NCBI GenBank assembly: GCA_022814565.1
Contig: JAKLNG010000014.1
Coordinates: 903,237-967,236, forward strand
Source: Phaeophleospora eucalypticola
Taxonomy: Eukaryota; Ascomycota; Dothideomycetes; Mycosphaerellales; Mycosphaerellaceae
Length of the DNA stretch: 64,000 nucleotides
Direction of reading: 5' to 3'
Below the pieces are notes generated by a model that ran no database searches, was not told the DNA's origin, and was given only the letters and a program-made list of their open reading frames with translations. Shown here in pieces: positions 31,678 to 42,794 of this stretch (positions are counted from its first letter, which is position 1; each line of letters opens with the position of its first letter). The position numbers and the translations under genes were made by a program.

Positions 31678-33058
31678 GAATCCTGGCGTTCTACTCTGAT
31701 GGAGTCAATTCTGACTTCGGCACTGCGTATCCGCCGCTAATTTATCTCCCAGCCTTGTGAAAGAAGAAGAATGCCCAGTGGCGCCTGCTCGAAGCGACAG
31801 CCTTGCATGCCGCCAGCACAGCAGCGGGGCGTGTTTGCCTTCATGCAGCCACAGCTGTTGTGCAACATCGCTTAAACAGCATCGCGACTACCCGAACAGT
31901 GAGGCTGCCGAGCTCATGAAGTTGAGTGAAGTGCAGCATGGTTGCGTAAGATATAGTTACAAAACATCTTACAAACATCTTGCACAGGCATCGCATCTAC
32001 GACAACGGGTTGCTCGACCCCCTTTTCAATCTTGGAAGCACTCGGATCGCCTGCTGTATACCATGCGCCATGCACTGGTGGCACCGGTGACACAAAGCTA
32101 CAACAACGATCCATAGCTCCATAAACATGTCTTTGCTGCAGCTATCGCAACATGACGAGGGAACAACGACGCTGCGAGCTAACAACCACACAAAGGTCAT
32201 CGCTCAGGGGTCGACAAGTCTTCAAGCCTCGGACAGATGCTTGACCTTGTACCTGTCGCACGCTATGCAATCCGCAATCCCACGACAAGAGACGGAAGAA
32301 CAGAATGAGGAAGCAGTTCTGGCTCTTTGTCGGGCCGTGCGCTAATATGCAGGCATACTGCACGGCTGTGGCCTTGCGGCCCAAGAACTGCGGTCTTTGA
32401 TCTCTGAGGCTGATGATGGCTTTCCAACCACCTTCTTGATTAGAGAAGTGCGGAGCTTAGCGTACCACGGATACCATGTCTCATGCAGCTCAGTAGAAGT
32501 CTTTCGATCGTTCGTAGCATAGCTGCACTGTGCTGAGACTCTTTTAGGAAGTTGTTCCACTACAACGCTGATCGAGACTCTGTACACTTTTGCGCTCCAA
32601 CAGCATTGCCTGCAGTGTATCTTGTACCACCTGACTGGTGATCGGGACTTGAATGGTCCAGACCTTGCAATGCAGCCTAATAGAGTCTATGCACTGGATC
32701 GATCAATACACGTGGTTTGATGGAGATGTCCGGATTCATCTCTTTACTTTTTATCCATGCAGCTAGATTCAAGTCGAGGAGAGAAGCGGACTCTCATTGC
32801 TCCACTACGGTCAAGTATGGCCCGCCATGGCTTTGCTAGTACGCATCTCAACGACGATATTGCAATCTGGGCTGTCTTCCAGAACAAGCTATTGAATGTG
32901 GCTGGAGTATTGGATAGTTGCCTGGCGACGAGACTGACAAATTTGAGTTAGGAAGATACTATAAAGAGGCCTACTGACCAGAGACTTGAAGTTGACAGCG
33001 AACAAGCAACTTCCAACGATACACCAGCCGAAAGACATATCCACGCTCGCCAGAAGCA
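31678..33058. other. Intergenic, no gene seen
   Basis: About 1.4 kb upstream of the DUF6594 gene and of the small secreted protein at 33059. ORFs up to 119 codons exist, but without domains, signal peptides or consistent frames. Confidence 0.4.
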
Positions 33059-33547
33059 ATCCAAAAGCTACACAACCTGTCGACCATCCTTCTCCTTGCC
33101 TCCGGCATCATTGGTCTGGCTCTCGCCAATCCAGTTGACTTGTCTTCGCGAAATGTCAATTCCTTGTATGCAGCCCTTTCTCCGCCTCAACACTCGAAAC
33201 ATACTAACATCCTCTCCAGCCCCTCTATCCTCGACAAGCGTGACGACATCTCCTGCCCAAGCATGAACGGCACCACCGTCATCTCCAACGGCAAATCCTT
33301 CATCGTCGAATGCGGCATCGACCACGCAGGCGGCGACTTGCCCAACCAACCAGTCCACGTATCCGGCCTGGCTGGATGTGTCAAGACCTGCGCTGATACG
33401 CCGGATTGTGTCGACTTTACGCTCTCTGGATCGGCTTGCTACATGAAGGGAAGTGTTGGACCAAATGTCTACGGCGGTGCCAATGGGGCTAGATTGCTGG
33501 GGGTTGAGGATGGTGTTGTGTACTTGACCTGCGGAACTGTTGGATGA
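33059..33547 (+). CDS. Small secreted Cys-rich protein (PAN/Apple-like), start codon missing
   Basis: Exons 33059-33165 and 33220-33547 flank a 54-base intron (GTATGC, TACTAAC, CCAG). The reading begins at an ATC codon where an ATG would be expected: 'QKLHNLSTILLLASGIIGLALA' after it is a textbook signal peptide, and a Lys-Arg site follows about 20 residues later. The mature part has seven Cys; the order C, C, C-x3-C, C, C, C with 'GCVKTCADTPDCVDFT' resembles PAN/Apple modules that bind protein or carbohydrate. No ATG occurs between 32941 and 33152 in any plus frame. The gene has lost its start, uses a near-cognate codon, or has an unseen first exon. Candidate effector (inference). Confidence 0.55.
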   Translation: MQKLHNLSTILLLASGIIGLALANPVDLSSRNVNSLYAALSPPQHSKHTNILSSPSILDKRDDISCPSMNGTTVISNGKSFIVECGIDHAGGDLPNQPVHVSGLAGCVKTCADTPDCVDFTLSGSACYMKGSVGPNVYGGANGARLLGVEDGVVYLTCGTVG

Positions 33548-33964
33548 AAGCAAGATCTTTCAAGGTATCGGAATGGCGAGAAGGGGTTCAGAGGCGTGAT
33601 TACGAGATTTAGTATTCGTGTTCCCAACGAGAGCAAACGTCGTTGTTGGTATGACTCTTTCACCGTTACTTCTTGTTGTGCCTTGACCACATGTCTCTTA
33701 GTTGGCTTACCTTCAACAACACAAAATGCACATACTCGTCTGCGAACATAGACCCAGACCAACGATGAGGGACGGAGTGTACAGACTTTGTCTCGAGATG
33801 ATCTGGGTGGTGTAGTTAATTGAGGTGATTAAAAGTGACATCGTGGAGGATTGCGGAAGTAAAGTCTTGACAACGACTGTCTTTTCACTGACTCATTATA
33901 ACGACCGTGTTAGGGACATGCCGGCTTGTATCAAGACAGCATCATCACCATCGCGTCATGCGTC
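33548..33964. other. Intergenic between convergent small secreted protein genes
   Basis: About 0.4 kb of 3' regions. Nothing further seen. Confidence 0.4.
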
Positions 33965-34346
33965 TCAAGCGATAATACCCAACCCCGAAGCCCCATACAC
34001 AAGATTCCTTGGATTGACATGGTAATGATTATCAACTGGTCGATAGAAAGGACTGTACTGTCCCGCAAACCCATTGACAAGGCCTTGAATTCCTTGAGGA
34101 ACGTAGCTGCGATAATCGTAAGGGTTGATTCCAGCGGGCCAGCCGAGCTGCTGGACGGCTTCGCCGCGAGGTTGGAGGCTCTGGATGAACAGAGATTAGC
34201 TCGTGCGTGAAGGTTGAATGGAAGAAGCTGGGGAGAGGTCATACCATTTCTCTAGTTCTAATGTCGGGAAATGGCAAAGGCGCGCTCGAAGCGAATCCAG
34301 AGGCGGCCATCAAGACGGCAATGATTTGGGCGATTTTCGTCTGCAT
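33965..34346 (-). CDS. Small secreted Cys-free Tyr/Gly/Pro-rich protein
   Basis: Exons 34245-34346 and 33965-34180 joined across a 64-base intron (GTATGA donor, CCAG acceptor) give 105 residues. Residues 1-22 ('MQTKIAQIIAVLMAASGFAS') form a signal peptide. The mature part has no Cys and is rich in Gly, Tyr, Pro, Asn and Gln; 'QLGWPAGINPYDYRSYVPQ' and 'GQYSPFYRPVDNHYHVNPR' are its most distinctive segments. Exon phases agree and the second exon is open only in this frame to its stop. I know no family for it. Secreted Tyr-rich peptides could be effectors, precursors of processed peptides, or wall-associated proteins; the sequence does not decide. Confidence 0.55.
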
Positions 34347-35089
34347 GATGATCTGAAGGGTTGAATGTTTCTTCGTGAGACCGTGAATTATGTATGAGCC
34401 TCGTTGCGTCGTGTCTTCCTTGCTTCGTCAAGTCGCTGCTGCTGATCAATCGTTCGATGACAGCGTCGTCAGCCATCTTATGTATTCGCCAAAGTCTTGA
34501 CAATCTCTATACTGCATAGATCCTGCTCGGCACTGGTTCTGCTCTTGCATACACAAGCCAACATTTCGAATCAGAGTACTGACAGGGTCATGGACTCTGC
34601 TGGTGTCCTAGCTTGAAAGTCGGAAGCGTCGTATCCGGCATTTCGCAAGAGGGTCAAAGTCAATGTTATGCAAAAGAGACTTGGGCTTAGAAATGTTCAG
34701 GAGACCACACTTACCCTTTTTGGAAAGACCTTAGAAAACACTGTCCACAGGAGGTAGCCGCTGTGAGGCTCAGACAACCTTACCAAGCTTGGTGAACATA
34801 GCAAGGAAGATGCCTTGGAAAGCAAAGCCCAGCCGACGGCCCTTCGGCCCCATCTAACTTCAGCTTTGAAGGAAGAGTCTTCGCCTGGAAATAGAAAACC
34901 GTTCTCGCAGGGTAGCCGTGGCCTTTTCCCAAAAGCACGTCTCTCTTGATTTTGTTAGGCGGCTGATATCTTGCCGTGGACGATAGAGCGCCAACAATGT
35001 CGTCCTGAGGATGGAAAAAATCATTTGGGCTTCCAACGTTGAAATGCGAAAAGTGCAATCGAAGGGAGCTTGGTTTCGTATTACTGTCG
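34347..35089. other. Intergenic, no gene seen
   Basis: About 0.75 kb between the small secreted protein start and the ZIP transporter stop. Only shadow ORFs. Confidence 0.4.
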
Positions 35090-36545
35090 CTATGCCCAAA
35101 CACCCACCAGCGCCATCAACAGAGCACCAGCGACCACGGCACCGCAGGCCTGTAACCGCCGCTTTCCCCGCAAGTCTTGGTAGCTCTGGTCTGACAAAAA
35201 GTCCTCTGCAAGAAGCTGGACGAGTCCGGCGTAGAGCAGTAAGCCGCTGGATATGGCGTTCATGATGCCAACCATGAGAAGTCCGAATTGACTCGCGGGA
35301 TCGTATAGCCCTTGCACACCGAGTCCGATTGCCTGACCAATAGGCGTGGTGATACCGTACATCACGCACATCAACCAGGGTCTCATAGATCCTGCATTGG
35401 CAAAAGTGGAGATTGAAGCAATTCGAGATCCCAACGCAAGGCCTTCGAAGGTTTGGTGGAAGGATATGGCGATCAAGAGGACGACGAAGGCGCTCCCGGT
35501 GCTGACTGAGACAGCCAATCCGATAAAGACGGAATGGAAGAGTATACCGGCCTCAAGCATTAGACACTGCAGGATGAGCCGCTGTTCTGTTGCGGTCGTA
35601 TGTGTCGTGTGCGACGGTTCGGGTTCTCCTTGCTGATCGGCCCACGATACTTGGCGATTGCCCTTTTTGGGTCGGGAGGAGCCATTGGAATCTCCCAGAT
35701 CATCATATTCATCATCCTCGGACAGCCGCCGCCGTGTCAGAGGTTGCATATCATCGTCGGCAGGATCCAGCTCATCCAACTCTAAATCTGAATCTTCTCC
35801 GTCGGGCTCCGGCGGCAATGGCTTGTTCAAGGAGCTGCTCGGACTCGCTGGCGAATCTTGGTATGGACTCCGTTGATTCGCGCTCCCAACATCTCCCTCC
35901 GCCTCCTCCTGAAGGGGCACCTGCCTGAACGAGTTGAAGCTTTCGCTCTTCCTCGGCGGTGCCGGTCTCGAATGCTCACTTCCGCCGTTTCCCTTGAGCT
36001 GTTCAAAGTCCACATGATGACTGTGTCCCGCTCCTTTCGTCGCGAAGAACATCTCAATCCCCACCACTACCAACACGCTGATCATGGCGATGAACCCAGG
36101 CATGGCAGGGTAGCCCTCCGTCCAGAACGGTGGTAGGCAGTCATCGAGAAGGTTCGTGTATGCGGTCGGGAAGAGATGTACGAATGCGGTCGCAATCAGC
36201 ACTCCCGTACCGAAGTGACGACTGAGGAAAAGCGCTTGGTTCGGGACATGGAGTTTCGGGAATCGGCGGACGATGAGCGGAAAGGAGCAGGCGAGGGTCG
36301 AGAGCACGAGGATGAGGATCAGGGCGAAGACGTGGATTGGGACATTGTAGTTGCGATTCTTGGCTCCAGAGCCACACGATGGTCTTTCACCATCATTCTG
36401 TCGTCGTTGTAATTCGGCGCGGAGGAGGGAAATGGGAATGTCTTCCCATCGTGCTGTTACTGCAGGCGCATTCTGTCAGTATGAGGTTGATGATGAGTGA
36501 ATGGATGAGGGTTGACATACTCTCCGCATGGGCATCGTGTGTCAT
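35090..36545 (-). CDS. ZIP-family zinc transporter
   Basis: Exons 36521-36545 and 35090-36459, with a 61-base intron (GTATGT, CTGAC, CTGCAG), give 464 residues. ZIP proteins import Zn2+ or related metals across the plasma membrane. After a cytosolic or luminal N-terminal segment with a 'CGSG' motif come eight predicted helices. 'HFGTGVLIATAFVHLFPTA' is helix III-like, a long variable loop is rich in His, Asp and Glu (metal-sensing type), and the later 'ISFHQTFEGLALGSRI' holds the conserved His/Glu of the transport site. The start is uncertain: codons upstream of 36545 remain open and a further first exon is possible. Confidence 0.88.
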
Positions 36546-37265
36546 CTTAAGGGGCTTGATACCAGCACCACCGCCACCCTCATCGTCTGCAAGATGTGTG
36601 GTTGGATGTTGTATTGTGTTGTGCAGTTATCAGAGGATTGAACTTGCTCAGGACCGCAATGGATTGTCGCGTCCACATCCGTCGACGGCCGCTAAATCTG
36701 GATGACTAAGCCCTTTGTCCTGACTTCACCTCTCTATTCGCGTCACCACTTCATAAAGTCACTCGATTGGCCATTTATCCTTTTTGGACGAAGCTGAAAT
36801 GCTTCGCTGCTAAATGACATTGCTGCGTTTTTAAATCGAACGTATACGGCCACCGGAGGCATGGCAATATCAACTTCTCGTTGTCTGGCAGCTTTGTCCG
36901 AAGGGATTTCTGAGTGTGCACGCCTGCTGCTACGATCGAGGACTGTGGCATTTGTGGAAGCTTATTCACATGGGCACTGACGTATGGTGGAGCTTTTCGA
37001 AATCTCCAGAGCAGGTAGATTGGAATAGCTGTGGTGGAGGCGCTGGAAGACTCAATCGTAGCGCCAACGAAAGCATTGCAGAGTCAAACAACGCTCCGCC
37101 TTTGCTGACTTCGCGCGGCATCTGGTACTTTTCATTTCATGAGACTGTGAAACTTTGAAGCCACCCATGGCGATATCTCTTACCTTCCATGAGCCCTGTC
37201 GTGACTTTGAACTCCGCAAAGCGCCTCGCTTAATGCAAATCTGCCCCTTCTCATCGCTTCTTCAT
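36546..37265. other. Intergenic, no gene seen
   Basis: About 0.7 kb upstream of the ZIP gene and downstream of the CBS gene. Nothing supportable. Confidence 0.4.
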
Positions 37266-37790
37266 TTAGAACGGTCTCCGATCCGCAAATTTGTGCAAGT
37301 CCTCTTTCGTCGCAACACCCAATACAAATCTCCTCGCGGGATCCGTGACGACCGCAAAATCTTGCTTCTGGCCTGTCTCCTCGCCCTCGAAGAATGCCTC
37401 CAGCTCCAACAAAGGCGTCTCCATTGTGATCAGCTTATACTTCTTTCCTTTTCGCTTGAATCTAATCATTGCCTTATCGACATTGTCGGTTTCGCGGACT
37501 TTTTGGTCTTTGAGAAGTTGTTGGAGGTGCGGAATGGAGATGTAGCCGAGGAGAGACTTGTGCTCGGGATCGATGACGGTCAGATGGGTGTAGTCGCGTT
37601 CATACGCGGCCATGAGAGCGGAGGAGATGGGCGAGGTCGGCGAGGTGGACAACGCAGGTGGTGGATCGAGGTCTTCTACTGTCGCCTATTCGCTTTGTTA
37701 GCGTGTGGTGAATTCCTGCTGCAGGAATTGACCGACCCCTCTGTATTTGCTCGCATATGGCGAAGTGCCTGGCCGTGCTGTTGACGCCAT
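37266..37790 (-). CDS. CBS-domain protein
   Basis: Exons 37737-37790 and 37266-37685, joined across a 51-base intron with an unusual GTCGGT donor and a GCTAAC branch, give 157 residues. Splicing restores 'KYRGATVEDLDPPPAL', a start typical of small fungal CBS proteins, which supports the odd donor. The rest is one CBS pair: 'PISSALMAAYERDYTHLTVID', 'LLGYISIPHLQQLL', 'KLITMETPLLELEAFFEG' and 'FAVVTDPARRFVLGVATKEDLHKF'. CBS pairs bind adenosyl nucleotides; the partner or role of this free-standing protein is unknown. Confidence 0.85.
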
Positions 37791-38193
37791 TGTGTATGTG
37801 GATGATTGCCCAAAAGACCTGTCCAGACAGAATTGCTGCCGACTTTGTTTCTTTCTTCCAGCAAGGTGGTCGCAAACCGAATCGCGGGGAGGGAAATCTT
37901 TCAGCCGCGCATGTGACATCACGGCGCGTCTCGCGGGCAGGTGAGCTCGGTTACCGGCTGCCAGCTGACAGGAGTACGATTCCTTTGTCGTTCCTTCTTG
38001 CGACTCACTTCGATTCTGTAACTGAGCACAGAGACAGCATTGAAGGTGAGATTCTCATTCGATATTTCCTCATCTCCAGCAACGGTGTTGCGATCAAGCC
38101 ACAGGATAGCCTTCTGTGAGAATGCTTTAGGATACAGCTATTCGGAGCTAAGCGCCAGAGCTAATGATCCACATCAACAGACATCCGACGGAA
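37791..38193. promoter_or_regulatory. Divergent promoter region, CBS protein / phosphate carrier
   Basis: About 0.4 kb between two outward-facing genes. An ATG at 38164 is in frame with the carrier and would add ten residues. No specific sites are claimed. Confidence 0.35.
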
Positions 38194-39479
38194 ATGTCGC
38201 TCTTCCCGTCCATGAGCGCCTTGAGTGCGACCTTTGGCAACGCAACGCCATACGCGAAGCAGCAGTCTTCTCCGCAGAAGAAGTCCATCAGCCATCTCTA
38301 TCCCTCCTGGGACGTCTCAGAAGATGCGCAGAAGAAGGCTTCCCAGTTGAGCGAAGCTGCGGCGGCCGAGTTCAGCAAGGCCTCAAATGCCGCCCAGAAG
38401 CAGGTGGGACAGATTGAGCTATACAGTCCCAAGTACTATGCGACTTGGTGAGGAAGAGTGCGGCAGCAGCCTTCGGTCTTGAGCTGATGAGATCCAGCAC
38501 CTTTGGTGGTTTGATGGCCTGCGGTATCACTCATTGGGGAGTGACGCCCCTTGATCTTGTCAAATGCCGACGACAGGTTGACAGCAAGCTATATCGCGGG
38601 AACGTCGACGGCTGGAGGACCATCATCCGACAGGAAGGCTTCTCTGGAATCTACACTGGAGGTGCTCCTACTTTCTTTGGATACTCTATTCAGGGTGCTT
38701 TGAAGTACGGATGCTACGAATTCTTCAAGAAGTTCTACTCCGACATGGCTGGAGAGGAGAACGCTGCTCGGTACAAGACCTGGATCTACCTGGCTGGCTC
38801 CGCCTCTGCGGAATTCTTCGCCGACATTGGACTGTGTCCACTCGAGGCTGTCAAAGTCCGCATGCAAACGACAATGCCTCCTTTTGCGAAGGGAACGTTC
38901 GATGGAATTAGCAAGATCGTCTCAGCGGAAGGCATTGGCGGGTAAGGCTGCCACAAGACAAATATTGATCTGTTGCTGACTCGGAACAGTCTCTACAAGG
39001 GTATCACTCCTCTTTGGGGACGTCAAATCCCTTATACGATGATGAAGTTTGCCTCTTTCGAAACTATTGTCGAGATGATCTACGAACGTTTGCCTGGCCA
39101 AAAGTCCGACTATTCGAAGGGTGCTCAGACTGGTGTCGCCTTTACTGGTGGATATATCGCTGGTATCCTCTGTGCCATTATTTCACATCCAGCCGACGTC
39201 ATGGTCAGCAAGTTGAACGCGAATCGTGCTCCTGGCGAGTCCTTTGGCGGTGCAACCTCACGAATCTACAAGGAAATTGGTTTTGGAGGTCTCTGGAATG
39301 GTCTGCCTGTGCGGTGAGTACTCTTTCAATCAATCCAGAAATGTTGCTGACAAACCTGCAGTATTGTGATGATCGGAACTCTTACCGGTCTGCAATGGAT
39401 GATCTACGACTCCTTCAAGATCTTCATGGGCCTGCCAACTACCGGCGGTGGAGGCGAGCAGAAAAAGGAACAGAAATAA
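38194..39479 (+). CDS. Mitochondrial phosphate carrier
   Basis: Exons 38194-38447, 38498-38941, 38990-39313 and 39362-39479 (introns of 50, 48 and 48 bases) give 379 residues. The protein imports phosphate into the mitochondrial matrix for ATP synthesis (MIR1/PIC2 type). Each of three repeats shows the carrier signature: 'TPLDLVKCR', 'CPLEAVKVR' and 'HPADVMVSK'. 'SPKYYATCTFGGLMACGITH' before repeat one is diagnostic for the phosphate carrier. The roughly 80 N-terminal residues are Ser/Ala/Lys-rich and extend beyond the yeast protein, as in other filamentous fungi. An in-frame ATG at 38164 is an alternative start. Confidence 0.93.
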
Positions 39480-40065
39480 TTAGTATCACATGTTTCACAG
39501 GCCACGATCGATGGAGATGCAAGCAGCAGCAATTTATGTATTATACGATGGACGAGCTACGAAACCAACTCCCAACTCTCACTTCCTCTTCCCAGTTTCG
39601 AACTTTCTCACCTCAGAATACCTTCACTCAACCACTTCAGCCAATCTTTCGAACGGCCGGGAGTTGGCCATATCATCTTCACATGAATCCTTCTGCCCAA
39701 TCGCGAGCCCGAATGTTATCATATCTCGATGTCTTGGCGCATGTCATGGCCCGATCCATCTTGGACTTCACGGCTTTCAACCAACGACAACATGAGCAAC
39801 TCGCCATTTGTGGCAGAGGGAGTCGTCTCGTAGCGATTCCACCCGGCCGGCGAAGCTGCGCGATGGAAGTGATAGCGGAGTGCGATCGTCTTGCGTCATA
39901 TTCGTTCCAAGATATCGGAATGCTGCGCATGTGCCTGCCTCCGAACCAGGTTTGTCCTTGATTTGACTGCACTTCATCAACAATCAGATACTTGCAAGTC
40001 GCTTTATCTTACCTTTACAAATTCGTGGAAGATCTCAGCTTATTGACAAGAAGACTACTGCCAAG
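39480..40065. other. Intergenic, no gene seen
   Basis: About 0.6 kb covering the carrier 3' region and promoter of the next gene. Long ORFs here are continuations of shadows. Confidence 0.4.
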
Positions 40066-40655
40066 ATGACGCAGGGTGGAGCTGGTGGTGTGCATTCTAC
40101 CGGCCGTGGAGGTGAGTTCAGCTTCACATCGGATTCGGAGCAGTACGACGAGAGAACAGATTGTCGCAAGAGTCGTGAACGGATTTGCGGATCTCAAGTC
40201 CGGCCAGAAGTTCATCTCTAGCGAGGGCTCAGTACCATCCCATAGCTTCGCTGACACTGGCTTCTGCAGGCGCGGGCAACATCGGCAAAGACGACAACGT
40301 CTACATCGACGGCGACATCGTGCGCGAAGGTGTCACTGGCGAGTCCTCTGGCCCAGAATACTCAGCCGGCCGCGGCGGTGCAGGCAACATGGTGCACACC
40401 GAGCGAGCTGGCACTCCCTCCCAAGAAGTCGTCCCCGAATCCGCGACTCGAGTTCCTGGAAAAGAGTACGAGAACTTCCACACTGGACGTGGCGGGGAGG
40501 GAAACATTCATCGTGAGAAGTACGGAGGCCATTCTGGGCCTCAGAAGGAGCATGCGCATGGACACGGTGTTAGTGGGTTCGTCGAGAAGGCGAAGCATGC
40601 GGTGGGTATGGACAAGAAGGAGAAGACTCCGACTCCTGAGCCGGAGCAGAAGTGA
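40066..40655 (+). CDS. PAR32-like protein (DUF3602)
   Basis: Exons 40066-40111 and 40270-40655, separated by a 158-base intron, give 143 residues. The intron is longer than most in this window. Three copies of the DUF3602 signature are present: 'TGRGGAGNIG', 'AGRGGAGNMV' and 'TGRGGEGNIH', the first rebuilt by splicing. In yeast, Par32 is a disordered protein phosphorylated after TOR inhibition that binds ammonium transporters; extending that role here is inference. The C-terminus is Lys/Glu-rich. Confidence 0.85.
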
Positions 40656-40833
40656 GTGTGAAGACTTGAATGAGATGGACGGGATGATACCACTTGGAGG
40701 ATAATGGCGAAGAGGACTCAAGGTTTCGTTTTTTTGGAAGGTGTACATGGTCTCTTTCGCAGAATCACTATGATTCACGCCTAGACTACTGGGTTTGCCA
40801 GTCTTCAACTTCGTTGTCAGATCCGTTCATCTT

Positions 40834-41417
40834 CTAGTTGCCCTGCACTGTTCCCTGCCATTGACCACAGCTGACCTCCTCGGCAGTTCCCAGTCCCAAT
40901 GCAGTTCCATCGTCTCCGAACATGGCTGAGGACGCCCCCGAGTCGATGCAGAGATCGAAGTTCAAGTTGGCTCCATACTGATTCGTCCCCTCGAGGCCAT
41001 TCTGCGCACACAATGGATTTCCGTCTGCAGGGCACAGGTTTGTCACTTCGACGACAATACTGTTGCCAGCGTTTGAGACTGAGTTGCCAGAGCTGTCGGT
41101 CTCGATGGTGAGTTTCCAGCATGTCCCACAGGCTGGGCCAGCGCCAGCTCCCTGAAATAGTCAGTTGGGATGAGACATTCTGAAGCATTTGGGACGCATA
41201 CCGGACCAACGCCGAACTCGTTCTGGGATACAGCAGCCGAGTAGCCGGGCGAGGTGTAGTAGCCGCAGGCTGTGGTGGCAACATTGCAGTTTCCGCTGCC
41301 ATTCTGGTCGCCGGAGCCGTACTGGGTGAACGAAGCTTTGTAGGAGGTGCCGTTCGAGGCTGCTTGAGCGAGGCTCGCTGCGCCGATGACGGCAAGGAGG
41401 CTTTTAGTGAAAGACAT
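40834..41417 (-). CDS. Secreted expansin-like (double-psi beta-barrel) protein
   Basis: Exons 41202-41417 and 40834-41151 with a 50-base intron (GTATGC, CTGAC, TTCAG) give 177 residues. A signal peptide (1-19) is followed by a Cys-rich barrel: 'ASFTQYGSGDQNGSGNC', 'ACGYY', 'GPACGTCWKLTIE', 'VEVTNLCPADGNPLC' and 'NLNFDLCIDSGA'. The CGTCW and NFDL-type motifs place it with expansin, barwin and RlpA-like folds, which loosen polysaccharide or bind it. A separate cellulose-binding domain is absent. Single-domain versions of this size occur in plant-associated fungi and have been proposed as virulence or cell-wall-loosening factors (family knowledge). Confidence 0.85.
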
Positions 41418-41855
41418 GTTGATTCAAAAGAGGGTTGAAGTCTGTCGAAAAAGTGCTTGTCTTCCGAGAGGTCTGCTGTGTCTCTTTCAATCTTTTGTAC
41501 AGCTCCTCTCCTCGGAAGAATCGGCATACGGTGCAAGTCCCATGCACTTCGTCTCGTCTTTTCATCATTCGTTACATCAGAGATGTCTGCGATAGAAGAG
41601 ATGGCGTGTCGTGCAGTGTTCAAGCAACCGCGAGGCCCGAGACTGGTGGTTGGTACCGACAAGCTTCGTGGGGATGGTGTCGTTTCAGATAGATTGACAG
41701 ACAGGTCTCGGCAAGGACAGGGCTGAGAATCTTGTCTGCGTTGATTGATGTTGACGCGGAAGAGCAGCCGTATTCCTTTGGTCGACCCTCGAGGTCTCGA
41801 TGTCGGACCCCATGGAAGCCGCGGTGTATGGGTGGTGAAACGATCTTGCAGCCTC
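41418..41855. promoter_or_regulatory. Promoter of the expansin-like gene
   Basis: About 0.44 kb upstream of the expansin-like gene and downstream of the next stop. No coding feature seen. Confidence 0.35.
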
Positions 41856-42443
41856 CTACCCAGCCTGCATCCCATTCATCGCCGTGCCTCTTAGAAGCTT
41901 CCAACCCCATCCAGTCTGCCATTTCGTCCACTGCTGTGCCAGCACGAGCTCTCTCTGAGCATGGTTTAGTAACCCGGTCACTTGTTTCACCATGAGGACG
42001 TCCGCACAGCAGTCGCCAGCCGCAGAATGATTGATTCGCTTTTCTTCCGCCGGGTGTGCAATGTACACATGCGTGTCCACTATTTGCAGCCAGACTTTGG
42101 CATTTTCTCTCATGTAAGTCTCCCAGGCCGGCCAAGTTTCGCAGTCATAGTCGGATTTGCTCACGAGAGAGTGGTTTTCGCTGCTGCTGGGCCACTTTAG
42201 CAGTCGTAGAATGTTGTATTTTCCTGGATTGTCTCGGCCGTCGTGGAGCATGAATTGGCCGATAGCTGAGTCGGCTGTGAAATCTCGACGGTTCAGAGAT
42301 TGTATCAGCTCACAAGACTTTCGCTCAACTGGGTGGCCTTGGACAGGCTGTTGTGCTGAGTTGTCAGTCGGTCCCGCCTCGTTGAGATCTTGTGTTCGTG
42401 CCAGAAACGGTCGCAAGCGAGGCTGATAGTGGAGCTTTGGCAT
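41856..42443 (-). CDS. Uncharacterised protein, possible NTF2/SnoaL-like fold
   Basis: A single-exon ORF of 195 residues from ATG 42443. The early 'LIQSLNRRDFT' helix, a central 'W-x2-Y' segment ('PAWETYMRENAKVWLQIVDTHVYIAHP') and alternating hydrophobic C-terminal strands ending 'GWGWKLLRGTAMNGM' follow the layout of NTF2-like proteins found in many fungi. Six or so strands with a hydrophobic pocket would be expected, but I cannot confirm it. Ligand and role unknown. Start could be elsewhere, since the frame is open a further 16 codons without an ATG. Confidence 0.5.
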   Translation of the reverse strand: MPKLHYQPRLRPFLARTQDLNEAGPTDNSAQQPVQGHPVERKSCELIQSLNRRDFTADSAIGQFMLHDGRDNPGKYNILRLLKWPSSSENHSLVSKSDYDCETWPAWETYMRENAKVWLQIVDTHVYIAHPAEEKRINHSAAGDCCADVLMVKQVTGLLNHAQRELVLAQQWTKWQTGWGWKLLRGTAMNGMQAG

Positions 42444-42794
42444 TGCGGAGGTGAGCACGAAGCCGTGCTGTCGAGAACTGTAGCATCCCAAAAGCGAGGG
42501 CCTGGAGACTTAGACACTCATTTTGCAAGATGCGTTGGTAATCAGAGCTGAGCCTTCAACAGATCGCAGAGCTGAAGACGCAGAATGCTTTCCAAAACAA
42601 GTAAATTGCTTCTTCACAGTGATGCCAAGGACCTGGTTGAAGTTTGTTCTTGTGATTTGCATTTATCTCAGCAACGTCAGAAAATGCCGATTCCTTGCCG
42701 AACACACTGTCGTACGCCGCACGACGTCCTCTTCACATTCCGCCAACGCCAACGCTAAGCATCACTAAAACAGTGCATGAAAGCATGGCTCCCG

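Noticed and set aside
39014..39961. 315-codon ORF over the phosphate carrier
   Set aside because: It is a shadow frame of carrier exons 3 and 4, whose protein motifs are unambiguous in the other frame.
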